From Antilocapra americana (Eukaryota; Chordata; Mammalia; Artiodactyla; Antilocapridae), in assembly GCA_007570785.1 (NCBI GenBank), contig ML664152.1, positions 738,640-802,639 of the forward strand: a stretch of DNA of 64,000 nucleotides, in the 5' to 3' direction. Made by a program: the position numbers and the translations under genes. Under the pieces are notes generated by a model, which saw only the letters and a program-made list of their open reading frames with translations, did not search any database and had not been told where the DNA came from. Of the stretch, positions 13,301 through 25,300 are shown in pieces; position 1 is the first letter of the stretch, and every line of letters starts with the position of its first letter.

Positions 13301-16300
13301 CTGCAAGGGGGCTGAGGCCCGCATCTTACCTGCCCGGTCAAGTCCAGGACCATCTCCAAGAGGCCATCCACCGCCAGGCCCAGGCTCTGGAAGACCCTCC
13401 TGACAGGCCGCTCACAGTCCAGTGTGCGCTCTGGGCTCAGGAAGAAGCTCTCACACACGTGACTGCTGAGCTCAGCCACCGAGGAGGTCTCTGCACTCTC
13501 TGCCGCTGTGCCGTCCGGCTCCTGGGCGACCACATCGAGCCCGGCCCACACGTCATCCAGTGCAGGGGCTGCAGCAAATGCATTCAGGGCTGTGCTGCAA
13601 GGCGCCTGCCGGGAGCTGGCCTGGGGCCTTGGGGCAGGGCTGTCAGGGCTCACCTGTGGGGGGGCTCTGGCCCCCTGGCCACGTGGTGGGCGGGCTCCTG
13701 TCCTCCAGGCAAAGCCCCACGCGCTCGCCAATGCGGCTCTTCAAGGCAATGGCAGTCTGGAGCGTCTCCCCAAACAGACCCAGCAGCCGCCTCAGGGTAT
13801 CCTGGAGAGCTCTCCTGGGGAGGCGGGGGGGCCCAGCACAGCGTCAGCCGAGACCAGCCCCACGTGACTCGCATGCAAGCGGCGTGGTGGTGATCAAGGC
13901 ACTCTTCTGGAGGCCGCGTCCAGCCTGCCAGCACTGGGGAGGTGCCCCAAGTAGCACAGGGGCCTCTCCCAGAACCTCCCTCCCAGCTGCTGCCCCTTCT
14001 GGCCCCAGCTCATCCCTGCGGCGCAGTCCTGCAGGCTCTCAGGAGACCTGTTCAGAAATCAGAAGTCAGCCCTAACTCATGACCCATGAGCGTGGGAAGG
14101 CAGGCTCCCCATCTCTCACTGGGGCTGCAAGAACCACGGAGTTTGGGGTGTCCGGTTCTCCTAGGATGGAGTCTGGTCTCTGAGCTACAGCCCCCAGACT
14201 GTCTGGGGCATGGGGACCCCACCCAGGGTGTGGCCCCAGGGGCCCCAAGACATCAGGGATTGTTCCCCACTCCGTTCACGACTCACAGCCTCACAGGAAG
14301 CTGATACCCCAGACCTGTAATGTCCCACCTGCAGCCCCTCAGCCAACCACAAATCAGCTGGAAACAGCGTGCAAGGTCCTCACGGAGACGATGAAAGATG
14401 GAGGAACGAGACCAAGCCCGTGTGAGGCACACCGGCCCTCCACACAGCAGCCCCGCTGCCCAACCTGGTCTCCTCTGACCCTCAGTGCTGTGCGTACAGC
14501 AGCACCGCAGTGCTGAGGATGAGGGTCTGGGGGTGGCAGGGACCCCAGAGCAGTAGGACCACAAGATACCAGCAGGGTCAGGCCGAGGGACACACAAAGA
14601 GGTACACAGAGGCCAGCCCAAAAGCTGCACTTTCCTGGGCAATGCTGAGGCAGTGGCCCCGACAGACAGAGACAGACATAACCGAACAGCTCCTGGCTCA
14701 CTCCAGACGCACACGACAAGCAGAGCTAAAACCTGCCTGGCGTCAGGTGGGATGGGTCCATCAGTGCCTTCAGGGCAGCATCACACCTTGTAAACTGGCA
14801 ACATGTGAAGGGCTGGCAAAGCAAGGTGGGGGTAGGCGGGTGACAGAACTCAGCGCCCATCTTGCAGTTTAAGACCTTTCTGGATGGGGGAACCACGAGG
14901 CACAGGGTCCCATCTGCCAGATGCCAACATGGGCTCCAGCCATGAAGCAGAGGCGGCCACTGACCTCTCGCTGTGGGACAGGTCAACGTCAGACTTGAGC
15001 ATCGCTATGAGAGTGGTGCCCTCCTGGTTCTCCCGTTCCCGCCTCTGCTGAAGTTTCTCCAGTTCGGAATGGCGCTCCTCTATCTCTTGATTTAAAGATA
15101 AAATCTGGTCTTTCAGCTGTTGAAGAAAAATTGTCAAAAGCCTCAGAATAATTTAGTTAAATATAAGTTTTTGTAAGGAACTTTCTTCATCTAAGAACAG
15201 CTCCGTGGGTTGAGGGGATGCCGGCATGGGGTCCATCAGGTACACAAAATGCAGGCCTGATGACAAAGAGGGTGTGATTCTGAAACCAAACCAGTTTTGT
15301 CTTAACTGAAGAAGACAAAAACAAACAGTAAACGGTTTCAATGCTGCGCATGGAGGGAACTTAGGAAAAGTGCAGCGCTTGTAACCATGTTCCCTATGAC
15401 AGACTGGGAAACGTGGGTCACAGGAAAAATAAAGAAAATGGAATAAATGGACAAAGAACAGCAAATTTTAAGATGGCAAACAACAACCAAATGGACCAAA
15501 CAGACACTGAAGGGGAAGTGCTTGCTAGCACACAGAACATGTGCCTGGACAGCTTGAGCCCACAATGTGGCCCAGGTGCCAGGGTGTGGAAGGTGGACAG
15601 TCCTGGAGTGCTGTGTCCGTGGCTGACGGCCAGCTGCAGGCACTGAGCCCACGGACAGTAGACCTTCTCTCTGCTGGTCCTCCTCCCTCCTCAGCATTTC
15701 TATCAGGTCCTCCTCCACTTATGATGGATTACATCCCTGGTGGCTCAGAAGTAAAGAACCTGCCTTCCAATGCAAAAGACATGGGTTTGATTCCTGGGTT
15801 GGGAAGATCCCCTAGAGGAGAAAATGGCAGCCCACTCCAGCATTCTTGCCTGGGAAATTCCATGGACAGAGAAGCTTGGTGGGCTACAGCCCATGGGGCC
15901 GCAGAGTCGGATACAACTTAGCAACTAAACCACAACAACAAACCCATGGTAAACTGTGAATATCACAAGTCAAAATGCATTTACCACACCTGCCATGGAC
16001 AATCTCGCTGCCATGTCAGTGAACAAAGGATGTTGTGGCTTCCCAGCCACAGCCGCCCTGACGGTGAGCCCTGAGGGAACTCGGGACGGGAAAGCACAGG
16101 GCAGTGGCCCCGGGAGCTGAGGTGCAGATCACAGGACTGGCTTCAGTGAGCCCAGACTCCGCATCTTCCCACACACAGACAAGCACGAAGTTCCTTAACT
16201 GCAGATGTCTGGTTTTCCTTAATGAACAGCAATCTTTCGAAAGGGAAAAGCTGAGCAGTTTCTTGGTCCAGAATGGCCGTCAGCACATCAATTGTTCACC

Positions 16301-19300
16301 TTTCTGACCACGTGGCTGATGGCGGGCTGTGGCTGCCCTGTCCAGCATCAGAGGAGAGTGCCGTACTGCACAGAACTAGCCCCAGAAAAGATGAAAACCC
16401 AAATTCAAAATTCCAAGTATGGTTTCCATTGAACACGTATCACTTTCACACCATCGTGAGGTAAAAAATTCCTAAGTCAAACGATGGCAAGTCAGAGATT
16501 TTGTGTATTCAACAACCATTAACCTTAACAAAAGACATGCAAGACCTCTAGGAGAAAATTACAAAATTCAGTGGCAGAAATAACAAAATCAAACAGAAAG
16601 AGATATTCCAGAACCTCAGAACGCCTCTGTGTTGCATGGATGCCACTTCTCCCTCAAGGCACGTAGACATCGGTGCATTTCAGCCAGTCGCAGCAGGAGA
16701 CTGACTGAGTAGAAGGGCTGGCACAGCTGGGCTCCCCCATGTGCGGCCCCCAAACCTTATAATCTGCACTGGGCACACAGCCTGGGCAGAGGAGTCTAGG
16801 AGGGAAGCCAGTGGCTGCCCACACGCACGGGCTTGCTGGCCCCGATCCACTGGGCCGCAAGCAGGGCAAGGACACAGCACACAGGTCTCGGGTCAGTCTC
16901 CAAGGGAAAAACGCAACTCCCTTCCTCATATCCTCCCTTCCTCATATCCTGGAATAAAAAGACGAATTATAAAATAACCTCAAGATTTCTTTAGCAAGGC
17001 ACAGAAAGCATGACTCTGAAGGGAAGAAAAGTAGTAAATTCAGCAATCAAGAACATTCATTCATCCAAAGATGACAAAAGGGGAAAAAAAACCTCACAAA
17101 TTAGAATACAAAAGTACAAAAAAACTTCCCTAAATCATTAAGAAAAAGACAAACAATTGTTTCAAATAGAAAAAAATGGCCAAAAATACAAAAAGGTGTT
17201 TCATAGAAAGGGAAACAAGTAGACCACAAACATGGTAGCAGACACTGAACGTTATCAGTAAACGACCAAAAGACACCATCTTGCTGCCACAGAACTGGCA
17301 AACATTATAAAGTAAGGGCACTCCAGGCAAAGACGTGGGGTGACAGGAGCTCGAGCGCAGGGCTTGCGGGTCGCCCCCTGCTGGTGCCTCTCAGTCCTCT
17401 CAGCCCCTCCCGTCAAGCTCCTACCTCGCTTTGTAAAGGTAGATCACTATAAATATTTCACAATTTTTCTCTTAATTCAGAATTTAACATTTCTTTTTAA
17501 CTGTACTAGTACTTTTATTAGGATTCTTACTGTTTTTGGTCCTTGAGCTATAAAACTGCAGAGGTTGTGAATGACATAACCTCTAACCCTATTTTGCCCA
17601 TGAGTCATGTTAATTTTACTATTTTTTACAGGATGAGTTTTTTTTTTTTAAGAATGCATATAATGTTATCAGCAGAAATGCCTGGTACACTGAGGAACCA
17701 GATCAAGAAATGCTTTGAAAGGCTCTCTCTTCCTGAGGGACTTCCCCCTTCGTTTAAGTCCTGGGGCCCTCCTTGCTTGGCAGCACCCTCCCACACCTCC
17801 TCCTCCTCCTCAGGGCTGGACTCCCAGCACTGGGGTGGGGGTGGGAGGTGTCTGCAGCTGAAACATGCCCCTTGACCTGCGACTGATACCCTGAATCTTG
17901 CTGTGGGTAATTTTTTTATTATTACTGTTATATTTACCAATATTACCCTTGGTGCTAAATTAAGTCAGACACACTGTGTGCACTGTCCACAATCTGAAGG
18001 CCTGACTCCACCTACTCGGCAGTCCATGGACTTTTACCAAATTAACAGAACCTCTCCTGGGCCTCAGGGTCCTGAGAGGGAGGGAAGTACACACAAACGA
18101 GAAAATTCTGCTTATGATGAGCTTAGCGCAGTGCATGGTACACTGCCTCCAAGGTGTGAAAAAGTTCAAATCCAGTGACCTAGATGATGATAAAGTCAAA
18201 GAAATCAGTACTATTATGACTCTGAAAGATCGCACAGTGGGACAATCACTGTACCCATCCATATTTTCAATAATAATGGGAAAAAAATCCAGTTCAAAAT
18301 TGTCAAGGCCCTCAGTCATAAAAAAGAATGAAATAATGCCATTTGCAACAACATGGATGGACCTAGAGATTATCATTCTAAGTGAAATAAGTCAGAAAGA
18401 GAAAGACAAATACCACATATTACTTACATGTGGAATCTAAACAAATGATACAAACAAATGTATTTATAAGACAGATGCTTCCTTGGTGACTCAGTCAGTA
18501 GAGCCTGTCTGCAATGTGGGAAATCCAGGTTCAATCCCTGGGTTGAGAAGATCCCCTGGAGAAGGAAATGGCAACCCACTCCAGTATTCTTGCCTGGAGA
18601 ATCCCATGGACAGGGAAGCCAGTCAGGCTGAAGTCTGTGGGGTCACAAAGAGTTGGACTTGACTGGGTGACTAAGACTTTCACTACGAGACAGAAACAGA
18701 CTCACAGACTTGGAGATACATTAGGAGTTTGGGATTAACATATACACACTACTGTGTATACAAGTAACCAGCAGGGACCTACTCAATATCTTGTAATAAT
18801 CTAAAAGGTGAAGAATCTGAAAATGTATATACATATGTGTGTGTGTGTGTATAACTGAATCACTGTGCTATACACTTCAAACTAACACAACATTGTAAAT
18901 TAGTTATTTTATAATTAACACTCTGCATTGCCAGTGGATTCTTTACCATCTAACACACGAGGGAAGCCCCAAATTAACTATACCTCAACAGAAAAAAAAA
19001 ATCATGGACCTACCTGAACAGATAAAAATGGCTATTAAACCCATGAAAAGATATCCAACATCATTAGTCATTAAGGAAATGTAAATAAAAACAAGATATC
19101 ACCTCACATCTGTTATGATGGCTATTATTTAAAGAAATGAAAACGAGCATTGACAAGAATGTAGAAAAACAGAAACTCTTGTGCACTGTTGGCAGAAATG
19201 CACAATGCCACAGCCGCTGTGGAAAACGGTTCAGCAGTTCCTCAAAAGTTAAACACAGAATTATCAGGTGACTCATCAACTCTGTTCCTAGATATACAGC

Positions 19301-22300
19301 CCAGAATATCAAAAGCAGGGACTGAAACAAAAGCTTGTGCCCCAGTGTTCACAGCAGCATGATGCCCAACAGCCAAAGGAAGAGACGACCACTAATAGAC
19401 GCCTATCAACAGATGAACAGACAGACAAAATATGGTGTCTGCAAACAATGGAGTATTACTATTCAGCCATAAAAAGCCACTAATGCTGACACACACACCA
19501 TGCAGATGGACCTTGCAGGCATGATGCTAAGTGACGTAAGTCAGACACAAAACAACATATGTTGTGTGATTCCTCTGAAATGAGATCCCTAGAGTAACAC
19601 AGAGGCAGAAGGTACAACAGTGGGTACCACGGCTGGAGGGAGGGGGGTGGGACTTACTCTTAACAAACACAGAATCTCTACTTGGGATGATGAACAGGTT
19701 TGGAAATGGGCAGTGGCCACAGCTGCACATATTGTGAATGTGGTTGATGCCGCTAAACTGTACACTTAAAATGACTGGAATGGTAAGTATTATGTTAACC
19801 ATATTTTTACCATACACAAAAACGTATTAACAAAGAAAAGATACATTCCACATACCTGCAGAATTTGATTATTCTTCTCCTGTAGCTGCAGAGACAAAGA
19901 TTCTTTCTCTTTATCGTCAAGAGAATGTGCCTCCTCATGCTCAAGTTTATGTATCTCCTCTTTTTCATGCAAAGCAGCTTTCCTTTCACTTCCAAATTCA
20001 CCCTGTACAAAAGTATACTGTTAAAAAATACCATTAAGTTATAAAATTATCCTCGCCCCATTTCTCTGTTTCTCACTAGAATTTACTTCATTCAACAAAC
20101 ACTCATTGATTCCGTCCTGCAAGAGAAATGATCAGAAAGACCTAGGCCACTACCCGCAGTGAACATGTGTTCAAATGTGCTTATCATAGAGAATTTAAAA
20201 AACAAAAACAAAAACAGCCTGCTACCCTCCCAACAGTCAAGTTAAGAAATTTCTGTCATCAGGGTATCATGACCATTAAGATCCAATATATTTAGAAACC
20301 CAACTTCCTCTCATTTTAAAAGATAAATTGTTTCTTCTTAAATTTTTTTTAATAATGCTCACCTGATGAGTTAGAATATTTTAATGAAATAAGCTTTCTT
20401 TTTTTTTTTTTAAAACTACAGAGGTAGTACTTTCAGAATGGCAGAAAAGGACCTCCAAAACTTCACTCCTCTACACTGAGAACACTGACAAAAACTGGCA
20501 AAAATCAGCTTCTTCAGAGCTCGGGAAGTTAAAGTGTCATAGAAAACAAAGGCTGAGTCACCACAGAACAAGAAACTTTGGGACTTTTCTGGTGGCACAG
20601 TGGTTAAGAATCTGCCTGCCAACACAAGGGACAAGGACTCAATTCCTGGTCTGGGAAGATTCTACATGCTGAGGGGCAACTAAGCCTGTGTGCCACAACT
20701 ACTGAGCCCCCATGCTGTAATTACGAAAGTCCACATGCTGCAAGTACTAAAACCTGCATCCTGCAACTACGAAAGCCCGCATCCTGCAACTACGAAAGTC
20801 CACATCCTACAACTATGAAAGCCCACATCTGGCATCCTACAGCCTAAGGCAGTAACAACCACTGGAGCAAATAAGAGGGTGGTCAAAAAACTTAAAAGGA
20901 AGTGAGAGCTCAGGCAGAGATGTAAACTGTCTGCCAGAGTACTGAAGGCCCTTCATGACCAAAGCCCCACAGTAAAGAGATAAAATTATAAAATGAAACC
21001 AACAAACATTCTGAAGCTTAGAAGTACAATTACTGAATTGAAAGTTTCACTGGAGGGACTCAACAGAAGATTTAAGTGGGTAGAGGAATCAGCCAACATG
21101 AAGATTGGTCAAATTATTATTCAGATTATTGGGTCTGGAGAACAAAAATAAAGAGAAAAAAAGGCCTCCGGGACACCCACAGAGACCAGCAAACACAATG
21201 AGAATCCTGGAGTAGAGGACAAAAGGCATGGGCAGAAGAAAAACTGCAGACAATGTGGCCAGAGACTTTGCAAATGTGCTGAAAAAATATTAATGTATAC
21301 ACAGAAGAAGCTCTACGAACTCCAAGCAGGATAGGCTCAGAGAGCCATACCTGGACACATCATAATTAAACTATTGAAAGATAAAGAAAATCTTGAAAGC
21401 ATCAAGAGAAGCAGCCCAAAAAAAGGACTCCTCAACAGGAGTACAGCCAGCTCACTTCTCATCAGAGAGTGAAAGTGGTAGTCAGTCAGTTGTGTCCAAC
21501 TCTTTGAGACCCCACAGACTGTAGCCTGACAGGTTTCTCTGTCCATGGAAATCTCCAGGCCGGGATACTGGAGTGGGTAGCTGTTCCCTTCTCTAAGGGA
21601 TCTTCTTGACCCAGGGATCGAACCCAGGTCTCCTGTATTACAGGCAGATTCTTCTTTACCATCTGAGCCACCAAGGAAGCCCTTCTCATCAGAAACCAAA
21701 AGTCAAATGGCAGCAGGATGCCATGTTCACAGTGCTGAAAGCCAAAGAATGTCAACCAAAAATTCCATACCCAGGAAATGATCTTTCTAAATTAAGGAGA
21801 AATTAAGACATTCACAGATAAATAAAAACAGGATTTATCACTAACAGACCTTCCTGTGAACAAATACTAAAGGGAGTCTTTCAGGATAAAATGAAAGGAG
21901 ACTAGACGTTAACTTGAATACACAAGAAGAAATAAAGAACACTGGAAAAGGTTACTATACATGTAAACATAAAGAACAAAATAAATGTAGTTTTGTTTGT
22001 AAGTCTTTTTTCCTCTGATGTGATTTAGAAGACAACTGCATAAAGCAATGAGCACAAAGTGTGCACAGATGTTCTTTGTATGACAGCATCAGCACAGAGG
22101 AGGAAAGAAGGAGGGACTGAAGCTATACAGAAGGACAGCTTGATAAACCATTAAAATTAAGTTGGTATTCATCTGAACCATATTGTTATATGGAGAGATA
22201 AGAAGGCTTCGTAAGTGATCAATGCAAAGAGATAGAGGAAAACAACGGAACGGGAAAGACTAGAGATCTCTTCAGGAAAATTAGAGATAACAAGGAAATA

Positions 22301-25300
22301 TCTCATGCAAAGATGAACACAATAAAGGACAGAAACAGTATGGACCTAAAGAAGCTGAATATAAAAGAAGAGGTGACAAGAATACACAGAAGAACTATAC
22401 AAAAAAGATCTTCATGACATGGATAACCACAATGGTGTGATCACTCACCTAGAGCCAGACATCCTGGAATGCGAAGTCAAGTGGGTCTTAGGAAGCATCA
22501 CTATGAACAAAGCTAGCGGAGGTGATGATCCAGTTGAGCTATTTCAAATCCTAAAAGATGATGCTGTGAAAGTGTTGCACTCAATATGGAAGCAAATTTG
22601 GAAAACTCAGCAGTGGCCACAGGACTGGTAAAGGTCAGTTCTCATTCCAATCCCAAAGAAAGGCAATGCCAAAGAACATTCAGGCTACCGAACAATTGCT
22701 CTCATCTCACATGCGAGCAAAGTAATGCTCAAAATTCTCCAAGCCAGGCTTCAGCAGTACATGAACCATGAATTTCCAGATGTTCAAGCTGGATTTAGAA
22801 AAGGCAGAGGAACCAGAGATCAAATTGCCAACATCCACTGGATCATCAAAAGAGCAAGAGAATTCCAGAAAAACATCTCCTGCTTTATTGACTATAACAA
22901 AGCCTTTGTGTGGATCACAACAAACCGTGGAGAATTCTTTAAGAGATGGGAATACCAGACCATATTACCTGCCTCCTGAGAAATCTGTATGTAGGTTAAG
23001 AAGCAACACTTAGAACTGGACATGGAAAAACAGATTGGCTCCAAACTGGGAAAGGAATATGACAAGGCTGTACACTGTCACCCTGCTTATTTAACTTGTT
23101 TGAAGAGTACATCATTCGAAATGCTGGGCTGGATGAAGCACAAGCTAGTATCACAAGATTGCTGGGAGAAATATCAATAACCTCAGATATGCAGATGACA
23201 CCATCCTTATGGCAGAAAGCAAATAGGAACTAACGAGCCTCTTGATAAAAGTGAAAGAGGAGAGTGAAAAAGTTGGCTTAAAACTCAACATTCAAAAAAT
23301 GAAAATCATGGCATCCAATTGCACCATGGCAAATAGATAAGGAAACAATGGAAACGGTGAGAGACTTTATTTTCTTGGGCTCCAAAATCACTACAGATGG
23401 TGACTGCAGCCATGAAATTAAAAGATACCTGTTCTTTGGAAGAAAAGCTATGACCAACCTAGACAGTATATTAAAAAGCAGAGACATTACTTTGCCAACA
23501 AAGGTCTGTCTAGTCAAAGCTATGGTTTTTCCCGTAGTCATGTATGGATGTGGGTGTTATACCATAAACAAAGCTGAGTGCCAAAGAACTGATGCTTTTG
23601 AAGTATGGTGCTGGAGAAGATTTTTGAGAGTCCCTTGAATTGCAAGAAGATCAAACCAGTCAATCCTAAAGGAAATCAGTCCTGCATATTCATTGGAAGG
23701 ACTGATGCTGAAGCTGAAGCTCCAATACTTTGGCCACCTGATGTGAAAAACTGACTCGTTGGAAAAGACCCTGAAGCTGGAAAAGATTGAGTGCAGGAGG
23801 AGAATGGGACAACAGAAGAGGAGATGGTTGGATGGACATGAGTTTGAGCAAGCTCTGGGATGGTGATGGACAGGGAGGCCTGGTGTGCTACACTCTGTGG
23901 GGTCACAAAGAGTCAGGCATGACTGAGCGACTGCACTGAACTGATATATATATATATATGAACATCAAGGAAATTAAAATGGAAGAAGGCAGTAATGGAG
24001 GACTAGAGGAACAGAAGAGACAAGATACACAGAAAACAAACTCTAAGTAGTGACATGTATGAATCTAGAACCCATTATTCTAAGTGAAAGAAGTCAAGGA
24101 CAAAATACCACGTATTGTATGATTTGATTTCAACAGAATGTGCAGGAAAGGCAAATCCACAGAAACAGGAAGTAGACCAGTGGCTGTGAGGGGCTGGGAG
24201 AGGAGAGAGACTGCTAATGGGTGGGGGGGGGGGGGGTCTTCTCTAGTGATACAAATGTTTTGGAATAAAATACAACTTTGTGAATATACTAAAAACCACT
24301 GTACTGTATACTTCAAAAAGAGAGCTTTTTATGATCTCAACAAAGCTGCAATTAAAAACAAAACAAACCCATAGTAAAAATCACTGTGAGTAGTGAAGGT
24401 CACTTAGGCGCAGACTTCCTTTCCTGGAAATGGGCTCATTAAAGAAGAAAAGGCTTGATGTGGCAGCTGCTGAGTTGCCAAAGCAAGATCATGAAGAGGA
24501 CTCCAGCTTCCCCAGATTTATACACAGCTGACTGTCAAAGATGGTGCTGAACCATGACATTCAACTCACACACACGCCACGAGGCATGCGGGATCTAGTT
24601 TCCTAACCAGGGATCAAACCTGTACTCCCTGCACTGGGTGCGCATAGTTTTAACCACTGACCACCAGGGACGTCCCACAGACTTTGTTTCAGCAGTTAAA
24701 TATGCAATCCAGGCTGGCTGAATCTGGGGATTCAGAGCAATGGCAGATATGGAGGAACCACATATACTGAGGGCCAACTATAAGTGACATAAAGATTTTT
24801 GACAGTGCAGAGCATCAGCACCCCTAATTTCACATTGCTTAAAGACCAAATACTTGATGACAATTTCTAAGCAGAAAACATAGGCTAACTAATCACTTTA
24901 AATATAAAAATGAATGGAAAAAGTTGCCTAAAAAACCCTCGGTTTCTAAAACAATGGAAATATGCTTTAATTCTGCATATCAAAATTAATTTAGACTAGA
25001 ATATTCTTTGCAGATGAGGAAAAATAACAATAAAACGGAAGAGCGGCTCCTAACCCAATACCTGTAACAGGGCAACCTGCTGCTCCAGTGAGGCTTCTGG
25101 CTTACACTCCAGCAGCTCCGGCTCCTCCTCCTGCCCCACCTGCAGAGCTGAGCACTGGGCCTCCGGCTCCTGCTGAGTGGGAAGGAAGGTCAACCTGAGC
25201 CACGAGCACATATGTGGATATGTGGGAGGCTGCAGCTCACACTTACGCCGCGTTTCACTGTGACGGTGCACAGGACCTCCCTACACACCACTGCTCCACA

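Noticed and set aside
12674..13315. 213-codon plus-strand open frame in intron 19
   Set aside because: No recognisable domain or signal, antisense, no promoter or polyadenylation context.
22419..23638. Reverse-transcriptase-like frames
   Set aside because: Parts of a decayed BovB LINE, not a host gene; frames broken by stops.
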